From Halovenus halobia (GTDB lineage Archaea; Halobacteriota; Halobacteria; Halobacteriales; Haloarculaceae), in NCBI RefSeq assembly GCF_051414135.1, contig NZ_JBLKOA010000001.1:744001-808000 (forward strand): a DNA stretch of 64,000 nucleotides, given 5' to 3'. The notes beneath the pieces are model-generated. The model ran no database searches. It was not told the DNA's origin and saw only the letters and a program-made list of their open reading frames with translations. Shown one piece after another: positions 43,536 to 52,030 of this stretch (positions are counted from its first letter, which is position 1; every line of letters begins with the position of its first letter). A program made the translations under genes and the position numbers.

Positions 43536-43763
43536 ATGGGACACGGAAAACAACTGGACCACGGCTACTGGGCCAAGATGGGGTTTTTGATTGGTGTGAC
43601 GCTGATTGCGCTGGGGGCCGCCGGTGAGATTATCGGCCACGCGCTGGTTGGGACACTCCCAGCCTGGGAGAATCGACTGTTTACCTACTCGGAAGGAATT
43701 GGTCTGGTCATTGGATTTCTCTCACCCTGGGTCTTCGGCGTTGCCCTTCCGCTGATGGATTGA
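43536..43763 (+). CDS. Small membrane protein with two helices
   Basis: The 75-residue protein begins MGHGKQLDHGYWAKMGFLIG and has two predicted membrane segments (MGFLIGVTLIALGAAGEIIG and IGLVIGFLSPWVFGVALPL) joined by TLPAWENRLFTYSEG. Similar small membrane proteins are widespread in haloarchaea. An in-frame ATG at 43524 is rejected because AAAAGATTAGGTAA (43501 onward) places the promoter about 27 bases before 43536. The function is unknown. Confidence 0.7.
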   Translation: MGHGKQLDHGYWAKMGFLIGVTLIALGAAGEIIGHALVGTLPAWENRLFTYSEGIGLVIGFLSPWVFGVALPLMD

Positions 43764-43841
43764 AAGGCTGACCAGCGACGCTGGCGTCAGTTGGCAGGAA
43801 CACGCCAGTAGTTCTTAGGTCCCTGAGACCGATTATCCGCC

Positions 43842-44798
43842 GTGACAGAAACACACACCGTCGATTATCGTCTCGACGACAGCGACGACAACGTCCATCA
43901 CGGCGTCTGGGACAACAGCCTCGACCCAGTCTGTTCGGTCGAATCTGGCGCTGTTGTCGAGTTCGAGTGCCGTGACGCCGCAAACGGACAGTTCGACGCA
44001 GATTCGACAGTTGCCGACCTGCAGTCGATGTCGTTTTCCGGCCACCCGCTCACCGGCCCGGTCCACGTCGAAGGTGCTGCACCCGGCGACGTGCTCGAAA
44101 TCGAGTTCCTTGAGTTCGCGCACAAAGGGTTCGGCGTCACCTACTTCTATCCCGAAGAGTCCGAGAAAGGACTGGTCCCTGAAGAGTTCGAGGAGCCAGG
44201 ACTACACATCTGGGATCTCGACGACGGTGTTGGCAAGTTCGTGAACGGAATCGAGGTGCCACTGGACCCATTCCCCGGAATCGCCGGCGTCGCGCCAGCG
44301 GCAGACGGTGAACACAGCAGTACCCCGCCGCGGCGCGTCGGCGGAAATCTCGACATCAAACACCTCACCGCTGGCTCGACGCTGTATCTCCCGGTCGAAG
44401 TTGCGGGTGCGCTGTTCAGCGTCGGCGACTGTCACGGCGCACAGGGTGATGGCGAGGTCTGTGTTACCGCAATCGAAGCGCCGATGTTCGTCACCGCTCG
44501 GTTGTCGGTTCGGTCAGATATGGAGATCAATCAGCCAGAGTTCGAGACATCCGGACCGTTCACCGCTACTGGCACAGACGAACCGATGTACGGAACAACA
44601 GGCGTCGCGTCGGACCTGCAGGCGGCCGCCAAGCGCGCAGTAACACAGATGATCGACCACCTCGCAGCAAATCGTGGGCTGACGCGAACCGAGGCGTACC
44701 TGCTCTGCTCGGTTGCGGTCGACCTCAAAATCAATCAGGTCGTGAATGCACCGAACTGGACGGTGTCGGCATATCTACCCGAAAGCCTGTTTCCCTGA
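43842..44798 (+). CDS. Acetamidase/formamidase family protein
   Basis: The 318-residue FmdA/AmdA family amidohydrolase uses a GTG start. It carries GHPLTGPVHVEGAAPGDVLE, DPFPGIAGVAPAADGEHSST, and the metal or active segment VAGALFSVGDCHGAQGDGEV followed by CVTAIEAPMF. Such enzymes release ammonia from short amides. The C-terminus has YLLCSVAVDLKINQVVNAPN, also conserved. No urea or amide transporter is adjacent. Confidence 0.9.
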   Translation: MTETHTVDYRLDDSDDNVHHGVWDNSLDPVCSVESGAVVEFECRDAANGQFDADSTVADLQSMSFSGHPLTGPVHVEGAAPGDVLEIEFLEFAHKGFGVTYFYPEESEKGLVPEEFEEPGLHIWDLDDGVGKFVNGIEVPLDPFPGIAGVAPAADGEHSSTPPRRVGGNLDIKHLTAGSTLYLPVEVAGALFSVGDCHGAQGDGEVCVTAIEAPMFVTARLSVRSDMEINQPEFETSGPFTATGTDEPMYGTTGVASDLQAAAKRAVTQMIDHLAANRGLTRTEAYLLCSVAVDLKINQVVNAPNWTVSAYLPESLFP

Positions 44799-44811
44799 GG
44801 CCAGCCAGCGA

Positions 44812-46905
44812 TTACAGTTTCTCCGAGTTTCGCGCCTGTTCGGAGCGGCGAGTGAGCTGTTCGAGCCGGTTGTCCGCGGCGTTTGCTATCTCGTCGGGCA
44901 GGGCACCGCGGGCCTCTTCGAGTCGTTGTTCAGCCCGTGCGAGGCGAGTGATAACCGCGTCGAGTTGCTGGTCGGTGTTGGCCCTGTCATTCTCACGGGC
45001 CCGTTTTGCCGCCCGTCGAGCAGCGTCTTCGATAGCTTGCAGCACCTGTGTCAGCCCCTGAACTGGGCCGCCTGTTCCGCCACCGCCGCTATTTCCAGGG
45101 CTGTTGTCACCATCGCTATCTTCCTCAGCGAACTGCGCCACCTGCACTCGGGTTTCCTCAGCAACGTCGGCGAGGTAGGTTGCCAGTGATTCTTTGCCTG
45201 TTTCAGGCTTTTCGATCCGGGGCGATTCTGACGGGTCGGGATTGACCCGCACAGCACCGACTTCGTCGTCTGTGTCTCGCACTTCGGCGGTGAACGCGCC
45301 GCCCTCGTGAACGTAGACGGCGTCGGGGCCCTCCAGCGGAGCGTCGTAAATTCGACCAGCAAAATCGTCTTCGACAGCAAAGTTGTTGATTGGACTCTCA
45401 GACTCTCTGGGGTCGACTTCGAGTTTCGTCGCATTCTCGTTGGCGACGACTGGAACCCTGCCCTCGACGCCAGCCAGGTCCGGCGCGTCGTCCTCGGTTA
45501 CGGTGACGGTTTCGCTGTGGGGGGCAACACCGGCGCCATTGACGGTGAAGGTGTGTTCGCCTTCGGGCACGCCCTGTACAGCGGCAATTCCCTGAAAAGT
45601 TGGAACCGCTCTGGGCTCGCTCTGGAAAAGCGTAAACAGTTCCAGCGGGGATGAGACGTCAGTTAAGCCGTCTCCTTCCGGTGCGTCGTCGGAACTGACC
45701 ATACTTGTGACTGACGCGAGCACCTGATTCGCTTGCGAGGGGTCGCCGATAGCATCGTATCGGTCTGCCAGCGTCTGTCTGTGGTTGGCCTCGGTGATAT
45801 CGTTCGCTGGATTTTCATAGCGCGGGTCGTTCCAGGGAACGCCCGTTGTCGTGATGTGGCCAGAGACGAGATCCTCGCCGAATTCGGGAACATAAAACGG
45901 GAAACTCAGCTGTTCGCCAGTGAAATCTGTGATGTGTTCGACTTCGCTCGTTGGCTCCAGTGTGTATCCCACGTCGGCGTCGGAGTTGTCGCGGCCCTCG
46001 TGGTCGAACTGCAGGCCGGTCTCCCGTGATGGGAGGTCCGACGGCGGCGACCGGAGCCCTCGAAACGAGTCTATTGTGAGTGAGCCAGTAATCATGTCCG
46101 ACCGCTCGACAGAGGGAAGCTTGGAATGATCGTACACTGGAGCGCCGTCGAGTTCCGGAATGAGATAGGGCAGTGTCAGCCCCTCGTCGCGGGGGAGCCC
46201 GTACGCCAGCGGAATGGCAGCGATATCTTCGATGCCGTCGATGACGCTGTTCGTGATATCTGCGCCGCTGTCGTCCAGTGGGAGTCGCTGGAACCGCGTG
46301 GGGTCGTTGTTGACCGAGAGTCCGCTGGAGTGTGAACCCAGTTCCGAGAGGAGCCGGGGTCGGCGGTCAGGGTCCGGGTCGAGGTGTTCGTTGTTCGGTG
46401 CTGACCGCGAGTGTGCGCTCGCGACGAACAGTTGTGGCTCTCCGGAATCGGTGTCGACGAACACTTGAAGCAGTTCCCAGTCGTGCCAGTGAAAGTTCGT
46501 CGCGAACTGGTCGAACGCAGAATACAGCCAGTACTGGACCACCGCAAGCGGCGAGTTGTCGTATTCGAGGGCGTGGTAGAACACGCTCGCTGCTGGTGGG
46601 TCCTCGGCGCCACCCGCGTTCACGTAGCCCTCGAAGGCATCAAACCCCGAGACAATCGTCTCGCCGTCCTGTTCGCTCTCCCACTGGCGAGGGTCTGTCG
46701 GGAACCACTGCTCGTCTTCGTCGAAGTACAATATGGGCGCGAACTGCTCGGCCAGCGACGCCGACCGCTCCGGGTCAACTTCGCTAGTGGTGGCGTCTTG
46801 GTCGCGCTCGAAAAACGAACAGCCAGCCATCGCACCGACGGTGCCGCCAGCGACCCCCTGCAACACTCGTCGCCTGTTGACAGTTGGAGCCGAGTCCTCA
46901 GCCAT
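44812..46905 (-). CDS. Large Tat lipoprotein with Vps62-like region
   Basis: The 697-residue exported protein has a twin-arginine lipoprotein signal (NRRRVLQGVAGGTVGAMAGC, Cys29). The first 300 residues, with LAEQFAPILYFDEDEQWFPT, resemble the Vps62-type domain, including a WHDWELLQVFVD segment. A Ig-like or carboxypeptidase-regulatory-like region (EGEHTFTVNGAGVAPHSETV) follows, and the C-terminal 110 residues form an Arg/Glu-rich helix (RLARAEQRLEEARGALPDEI). An upstream in-frame ATG at 46977 is not supported. The role is unknown; a hydrolase of surface glycans or lipids is one guess. Confidence 0.68.
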   Translation of the reverse strand: MAEDSAPTVNRRRVLQGVAGGTVGAMAGCSFFERDQDATTSEVDPERSASLAEQFAPILYFDEDEQWFPTDPRQWESEQDGETIVSGFDAFEGYVNAGGAEDPPAASVFYHALEYDNSPLAVVQYWLYSAFDQFATNFHWHDWELLQVFVDTDSGEPQLFVASAHSRSAPNNEHLDPDPDRRPRLLSELGSHSSGLSVNNDPTRFQRLPLDDSGADITNSVIDGIEDIAAIPLAYGLPRDEGLTLPYLIPELDGAPVYDHSKLPSVERSDMITGSLTIDSFRGLRSPPSDLPSRETGLQFDHEGRDNSDADVGYTLEPTSEVEHITDFTGEQLSFPFYVPEFGEDLVSGHITTTGVPWNDPRYENPANDITEANHRQTLADRYDAIGDPSQANQVLASVTSMVSSDDAPEGDGLTDVSSPLELFTLFQSEPRAVPTFQGIAAVQGVPEGEHTFTVNGAGVAPHSETVTVTEDDAPDLAGVEGRVPVVANENATKLEVDPRESESPINNFAVEDDFAGRIYDAPLEGPDAVYVHEGGAFTAEVRDTDDEVGAVRVNPDPSESPRIEKPETGKESLATYLADVAEETRVQVAQFAEEDSDGDNSPGNSGGGGTGGPVQGLTQVLQAIEDAARRAAKRARENDRANTDQQLDAVITRLARAEQRLEEARGALPDEIANAADNRLEQLTRRSEQARNSEKL

Positions 46906-47157
46906 TAGATGCCTCCAGTTCGGTGCAGTCGCCAACCCCCGATCCGCCGTATCCAGTCGAGTGCCGCATAATTTCAACCATATACCAGTTGGCCGGCAAT
47001 ATGTCTTCTGGCAGATTCAGTCAAGCCTGTCCTGATGCAGAGTACTTCCGTCGCTCGGCCACCGAAAGCACGTGATGGGTCAACCATTTGAGGCTACGAG
47101 CAAAAGCGAGGGTATGAGATGGTCCCCAATAACACAAAGTAGCGCACGGAGGGTAGT

Positions 47158-48474
47158 ATGGTAAATCTCGCTCTGTCGGCCGGACAGCTTCTGCTCGCGC
47201 TGTTTCTCGTCATCCTGAACGGTTTCTTTGTCGCCTCTGAGTTCGCGTTCGTCCGCGTTCGCTCGACCTCGGTCGAGCAACTCGCCGCTGACGGTCGGGC
47301 AGGCTCAGAGAGACTTCAGTACGTGATGACAAACCTCGACGACTATCTGGCCGTCACCCAACTGGGTATCACAATTGCCTCACTGGGGCTCGGCTGGGTC
47401 GGTGAGCCCGCAGTTGCGGCATTGCTCGAACCAGCGCTCGCGGGATTCGTTCCAGAGCAACTGATTCACTTGATTTCCTTCGCTGTCGGGTTCAGCGTCA
47501 TCACCTTCTTGCACGTCGTCTTCGGGGAACTCGCTCCGAAGACGATTGCCATCGCGGAAGCTGAGCGTCTCTCACTGTTCGTTGCGCCACCGATGACGGC
47601 ATTTTACTACGTCTTCTATCCGGGCCTGGTCGTGTTCAACGGGACGGCGAACGCCTTTACGCGAATGCTGGGTATCCCGCCGGCTTCTGAGACCGACGAG
47701 ACGCTCGACGAGCGGGAAATTCGCCGTATTCTCTCGCGGTCCGGGTCTGAAGGCGAGATCGAGACGGCCGAGGTCGAGATGATCGAGGCAGTCTTCGAAC
47801 TCGACGATATGAACGTTCGCGAAGTGATGGTTCCCCGACCAGACGTGGTGTCGATTTCGGCCGACGCGGATATCGAGTCGATTCGGGGACTCGTCAGAGA
47901 AGAGAAACACACCCGGTATCCAGTTGTCGAGGCCGGAAACGACGACCAGGTGGTCGGCTTCATCGATGTGAAAGACGTGATGGAAGCCAGCGAAACGGGA
48001 ATGGAGGCCACGGCTGGTGAGATGGCCCGCGAGATTATGGTCGTGCCAGAGACGATGCCAATCAACGATCTGCTCTTGCAGTTCCGCAGCGACCAACAGC
48101 AGATGGCCGCGGTTATCGACGAGTGGGGCGCACTGGAGGGCATCGCAACCGTCGAAGACGCAGTCGAAGCCGTCGTTGGGGACCTTCGTGACGAGTTCGA
48201 CGCCGCAGACGACGAACCAGCGATTGAGCACCACGAAGACGGTGGCTACGATATTGACGGCGGTGTCCCACTGTCGATGGTCAACGACCAGCTCGGTCTC
48301 AGCCTCGACGCGGAGGGCTTCGATACCATCGCAGGTGTGATTCTCGACAGACTCAACCGGGCACCCAAAGTCGGTGATACCATCGAAGAAGGAGAATACA
48401 GATTCGAGGTTACCGATGTCGACGCGAAACGGATTACTGCCGTCGAGGCAATGCCACGCGAAGAGACGAACTAA
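47158..48474 (+). CDS. CNNM/CorC-HlyC family membrane protein (hemolysin III-unrelated, DUF21-CBS)
   Basis: The 438-residue protein has an N-terminal DUF21 membrane domain (four helices, FFVASEFAFVRVRSTSVEQL and VVFGELAPKTIAIAEAERLS), then a CBS pair (MNVREVMVPRPDVVSISADA and TRYPVVEAGNDDQVVGFIDV) and a CorC_HlyC domain (DGGYDIDGGVPLSMVNDQLG). This architecture is linked to Mg2+/Co2+ or Na+ transport in bacteria and eukaryotes. The name hemolysin is historical. It is flanked by gaps of about 250 bases on both sides. Confidence 0.9.
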   Translation: MVNLALSAGQLLLALFLVILNGFFVASEFAFVRVRSTSVEQLAADGRAGSERLQYVMTNLDDYLAVTQLGITIASLGLGWVGEPAVAALLEPALAGFVPEQLIHLISFAVGFSVITFLHVVFGELAPKTIAIAEAERLSLFVAPPMTAFYYVFYPGLVVFNGTANAFTRMLGIPPASETDETLDEREIRRILSRSGSEGEIETAEVEMIEAVFELDDMNVREVMVPRPDVVSISADADIESIRGLVREEKHTRYPVVEAGNDDQVVGFIDVKDVMEASETGMEATAGEMAREIMVVPETMPINDLLLQFRSDQQQMAAVIDEWGALEGIATVEDAVEAVVGDLRDEFDAADDEPAIEHHEDGGYDIDGGVPLSMVNDQLGLSLDAEGFDTIAGVILDRLNRAPKVGDTIEEGEYRFEVTDVDAKRITAVEAMPREETN

Positions 48475-48557
48475 GCCAGTTCAGGTCTCATCACGAGCAA
48501 ATCTTACCATACGGGTCCATAAATTCGGAATACCGTTCAGCACAGTCCAGTTGGTTT

Positions 48558-48615
48558 GCAACAGTTGCGACTGTTTTCGGACAAAAACTGGAGTGAAAGT
48601 GGCTGCAACTGTTGT
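48558..48615. promoter_or_regulatory. Two GCAAC-N-GTTGY dyads upstream of the hydrolase operon
   Basis: GCAACAGTTGC at 48558-48568 is a perfect 5-bp dyad with a one-base centre. GCAACTGTTGT at 48605-48615 is nearly the same. They are spaced 47 bases apart, start to start, and lie in the 276-base gap upstream of the SCP2-hydrolase gene, about 70-130 bases before its TATA box. Tandem operator sites for an activator or repressor are a fair reading. Confidence 0.5.
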
Positions 48616-48682
48616 AGAACGTAACCCGAAATATGGCGTATTAGTGGCTTAGAAGTATGTATTTGGCAATCGTGGCGGTGGC

Positions 48683-48726
48683 TTTATATCAGTGCCCGTT
48701 GACCCAATCATACGGTACGGTACCGT
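48683..48726 (+). promoter_or_regulatory. Promoter with perfect 10-bp palindrome at the expected start site
   Basis: TTTATATC (48683-48690) is a good TATA box. The palindrome ACGGTACCGT (48717-48726) lies about 27-40 bases downstream, over the expected transcription start. The ATG at 48751 follows a G-rich Shine-Dalgarno-like stretch (GGGGGA, 48736-48741). Binding here would block initiation. Confidence 0.55.
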
Positions 48727-48750
48727 GTCTCAATTGGGGGACAATACAAT

Positions 48751-50115
48751 ATGACAGACACAACATTTCCGAGTGAGGAGTGGTGGAGTGAGTATCAGAG
48801 AGTCGTCAACGATGACACCGAGATGACGATGCACGGCCGGGACGACTTCGATGAGAGTTTCCTGATCGGCGTTGGCGAGGACCACCATCTCCTCGAGATG
48901 CACAACGGCGAACTGGTCGATATCCGAACACCGGGACTGGACGATTCGTGGGCCTTCGGCGTTGTCGGGCCACAGAGCGCGTGGGACAAGTTTCTCGAGG
49001 AGGTGCCGCCTGCCCACCACAACGAACTGTTCGCCTCCTTCTACCGGACTGCAGTCAAACAGGAACCCGGCTATTTCGACCTGATCGGCGACCACAAGAA
49101 GATCTTCCAGAACTTCCGGTCGGTCCAGCGAGCGCTGGACCTGATGCGAACGGCCGACAACGGCGGTACACCACGGACTGACGGAACGACCCGACCGTCC
49201 GAACCCGCAGACGCTGCTGAGGGTGGGTATGTGGCTGTCGACCTCGACGGTGTCGACCACCGAATCTACTACGAGGCTGCCGGTCCGGAGGATGGAATTC
49301 CACTGCTCTGTCAGCACACCGCGGGCTGTAACAACCAGCAGTGGCGGCACGTCCTCAACGACGAGGAGATTACTGACAACTTCCGGGTCATCGCCTACGA
49401 CCTCCCGCGGCACGGGAAGTCGGTTCCGCCAGCCGGTGAGACGTGGTGGAACGACCAGTACGACCTCACGGCAGAGCGATTTACCGACACGATTGTCTCG
49501 ATTGCCGACGCGCTCGAACTGGACGACCCAGTCTACATTGGGTCGAGTATGGGCGGGACGATAACGCTCGAACTCGCAGACTGGTATCCCGACCGGTTCC
49601 GGGCGCTGATCGGCCTCGAAGCCGGCCTGTTCACGCCGGGATTCTATATCGGCTGGCTGGACCATCCGCATATCAACGCCAACGACGTGAACTCGTACGC
49701 AACGTGGGGACTCATGGCACCACATAGCCCTGAGTGGGCGCGTCGTGAAACGCTGTACAACTACGAACAAGGTGCCAACGGCGTGCTGAAAGGTGACCTC
49801 TACTACTACTCCGTCGAACACGACTACCGCGAGGACGCCGACAACATCGACGCGACGAAGACGCGGATGTACCTGATGAACGGGGAGTACGACTACCTCA
49901 CGAACCCCGACGCAGCCCGCCGAGCCGCAGACGCTATCGGTGAGGGCGCAACGGCCCACGGAATGAAGGCAACGGGCCACTTCCCGATGGCCGAGCGACC
50001 AGCGCTGTTCCCCGAGTACCTGAAGCCGGTGCTCGCAGATATCCGCGGAGAGCGCTCTGAGCCACTGCCAGAAGTGTTCGAGCCGAACGATTTTGGCGTC
50101 GAAGCAAACAGGTGA
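48751..50115 (+). CDS. Alpha/beta hydrolase with N-terminal SCP2-like domain
   Basis: The 454-residue protein has two parts. The first 130 residues resemble an SCP2 sterol-carrier-type lipid-binding fold (FLIGVGEDHHLLEMHNGELV, then WAFGVVGPQSAWDKFLEEVP). After a Thr/Ala/Glu linker, an alpha/beta hydrolase begins: PLLCQHTAGCNNQQWRHVL (oxyanion region), VIAYDLPRHGKSVPP, nucleophile Ser in YIGSSMGGTITLE, Asp in MNGEYDYLTNP and His in KATGHFPMAERP. It stops just before the ADC-like gene, so the two form an operon. Substrate is unknown; a lipid-like ester or lactone is plausible. Confidence 0.78.
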   Translation: MTDTTFPSEEWWSEYQRVVNDDTEMTMHGRDDFDESFLIGVGEDHHLLEMHNGELVDIRTPGLDDSWAFGVVGPQSAWDKFLEEVPPAHHNELFASFYRTAVKQEPGYFDLIGDHKKIFQNFRSVQRALDLMRTADNGGTPRTDGTTRPSEPADAAEGGYVAVDLDGVDHRIYYEAAGPEDGIPLLCQHTAGCNNQQWRHVLNDEEITDNFRVIAYDLPRHGKSVPPAGETWWNDQYDLTAERFTDTIVSIADALELDDPVYIGSSMGGTITLELADWYPDRFRALIGLEAGLFTPGFYIGWLDHPHINANDVNSYATWGLMAPHSPEWARRETLYNYEQGANGVLKGDLYYYSVEHDYREDADNIDATKTRMYLMNGEYDYLTNPDAARRAADAIGEGATAHGMKATGHFPMAERPALFPEYLKPVLADIRGERSEPLPEVFEPNDFGVEANR

Positions 50116-50117
50116 CC

Positions 50118-50900
50118 ATGATGTCTGAACCACCGACACAGACACGATACACCGGGATGCCCCACGGGGAGTCGATTCCGGCGCCACAGCTCGTTCGAGA
50201 CGCTCAGGCACTCGTCGTCGGCTACGAGGCCGACCCGGAGGTACTCGAAGCGATGTTACCACCGGGGCTCGAGCCACACCCGAACAACCTCGTCCAGATG
50301 AACATGTACCGGGTCGAAGATTCGACCCAGACGAGCCACCTCGACCCGTACTCACTGACCTATCTCTGTATCGAGGTTGCCGACCACGACAGCCGAGTAC
50401 TCAGCGAGGCCGGCGGGGAAATGACGATCCCTGGCCGATTCTGGGTGGGCTACTGGAACGACTCACCGACCATGTCATCGTTCGTCCGAGAGACCCTCGG
50501 AATCCCCTGCATGCCCGGAGTCTGCTCGTGGGACCGAGAGGATGACGAACTCGTCTCGACACTGACCGTCGACGACGAAGCGGTAATTACGACAGAAGCG
50601 TCGGTCGACGACGAACAGATCGACACGCTGTCGGGCCATCTCAACTACTACGCCCACCGTCAGGTTCCCGACCCCAGCGGCGGGCAGGCCCAGATTAGCG
50701 AACTGGTCGAAATTCCGATTCCGTTCATCTGTGAACTGGCCACTGCCTCGGTATCGGACATCGAGTTCGACTTCCCCGAGAACTCCGGGTTCAGCAAGTA
50801 CGCCCCGGTCGAACCACTGTCGACGCCGTCGGTTCTCTACGGGTCGATTACGATTACGTACTCCCAGGGCCGGACAATTCGCGACTATCTCGCGGATTAG
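50118..50900 (+). CDS. Acetoacetate decarboxylase-family protein lacking the catalytic lysine
   Basis: The 260-residue protein is of the ADC superfamily: ALVVGYEADPEVLEAMLPPG, LEPHPNNLVQMNMYRVED, TYLCIEVADHDSRVLSEAGG, FVRETLGIPCMPG, and FICELATASVSDIEFDFPE. In true decarboxylases the R-E-x-x-G-x-P motif is followed by the Schiff-base lysine; here it is Cys131. Decarboxylation by the usual route is therefore unlikely, and a related aldol or hydratase role, or a binding role, is possible. Two adjacent ATGs (50118, 50121) and a GTG at 50112 make the exact start uncertain. Confidence 0.78.
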   Translation: MMSEPPTQTRYTGMPHGESIPAPQLVRDAQALVVGYEADPEVLEAMLPPGLEPHPNNLVQMNMYRVEDSTQTSHLDPYSLTYLCIEVADHDSRVLSEAGGEMTIPGRFWVGYWNDSPTMSSFVRETLGIPCMPGVCSWDREDDELVSTLTVDDEAVITTEASVDDEQIDTLSGHLNYYAHRQVPDPSGGQAQISELVEIPIPFICELATASVSDIEFDFPENSGFSKYAPVEPLSTPSVLYGSITITYSQGRTIRDYLAD

Positions 50901-50941
50901 CCGCGGGCAGTTTATTCGGCTCCAGGCCCTATGATTGTGTA

Positions 50942-52030
50942 ATGGAACAGCCGTCGACGGCGAATCGGTCTGTGGATTCTTCCGAGACCGAACCAACAGC
51001 AGACGCCCCTGCGAACCAGCGTGAAGAGGTCGTCACGGACCCTGAATCGACGGGTGACCCCGCGCTGGTCGTCGACAGCGTAATCAAACGCTTCGGCGGC
51101 AAAGATGGCGTCCTCGCGGTCGATGACGTAAGTTTTAGCGTTGAACGCGGCTCTGTCGTCGGCCTGCTCGGCCCGAACGGGGCTGGCAAGACCACACTCA
51201 TCAAATCAGTGCTGGGGATGGTGCTTCCCGACGAGGGGTCGGTACAGGTCTTTGGCTCGGACGTGACCGGCGGCCGGCGGGCGGCCTACGCCAACGTCGA
51301 CGCAATGCTCGAAGGCGCGCGCAACGACTACTGGCGACTGACCGTCCGCGAAAATCTGCGGTACTTCGCGACCATAAGTGGCGTTGACCCCAACTCAGTC
51401 ACGGCTCAGCACGACCGACTGCTCGACCGCCTCGGCCTGGCGGAGTACGCCGATACACCGGTCCGGAAGCTTTCACGAGGAATGAAACAGAAAGTCTCGC
51501 TCGCAAGCGTGCTCGCCGGGGGCGCGGAGTTGGTCTTTCTCGACGAGCCGACGCTTGGGCTAGATATCGAGAGTTCGCGAACACTGCGGGTAGAACTCAA
51601 GCGACTCGCCCGCGAGGAGGGGCTGACAATCTTCGTCAGCAGCCACAACATGACCGTCGTCGAGGATGTCTGTGACCGCGTTATTGTGATGTCCGAGGGC
51701 CGGGTTGTCGCCGATGACACCGTCGAGCGATTGCTGAGCCGGGCCGACCGTAACCTCGTGCGAATCGAGAGTCCAGACGTTGACGAACGGACGATCCAAC
51801 TCCTCGATGACGAATTTGGCGTTGAAGCCGTCAACCAGACTGCGGAGGGACAACAAATCGAAGTGACAGCCAGCGGTTATTCCCTCTACGACCTGATGGA
51901 TCTGCTCCGAGACGCCGGCGTACACATCACCAGTATCGACACAGTTGAACCGACACTGGAGGATGTGTTCGTCAAACTCACGGGCGACGAAGGCGGGTTA
52001 CGGGCCGAGCCTCCGGAGGAATCACGATGA
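50942..52030 (+). CDS. ABC-2 type exporter ATP-binding protein
   Basis: The 362-residue ATPase is of the DrrA/CcmA type. Walker A is GPNGAGKTTLIKS, the signature LSRGMKQKVSLASVLA, Walker B LVFLDEPTLGLD, and the switch His in FVSSHNMTVVED. The C-terminal DUF4162-like tail (YSLYDLMDLLRDAGVHITSI) is typical of exporters. The N-terminal 40 residues are acidic and disordered. GTTTATTC near 50909-50916 lies about 27 bases before the ATG, marking a leaderless promoter. The permease start overlaps this stop. Confidence 0.9.
   Translation: MEQPSTANRSVDSSETEPTADAPANQREEVVTDPESTGDPALVVDSVIKRFGGKDGVLAVDDVSFSVERGSVVGLLGPNGAGKTTLIKSVLGMVLPDEGSVQVFGSDVTGGRRAAYANVDAMLEGARNDYWRLTVRENLRYFATISGVDPNSVTAQHDRLLDRLGLAEYADTPVRKLSRGMKQKVSLASVLAGGAELVFLDEPTLGLDIESSRTLRVELKRLAREEGLTIFVSSHNMTVVEDVCDRVIVMSEGRVVADDTVERLLSRADRNLVRIESPDVDERTIQLLDDEFGVEAVNQTAEGQQIEVTASGYSLYDLMDLLRDAGVHITSIDTVEPTLEDVFVKLTGDEGGLRAEPPEESR

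Noticed and set aside
48475..48750. CRISPR-like repeats from the GCAAC-N-GTTGY dyads
   Set aside because: Only two short copies are present, with no spacer structure; regulatory dyads fit better.
48730..50355. 541-residue minus-strand open frame opposite the SCP2-hydrolase
   Set aside because: It is the mirror of a clear coding gene in high-GC DNA, with no family motifs and Arg/Val-rich composition.
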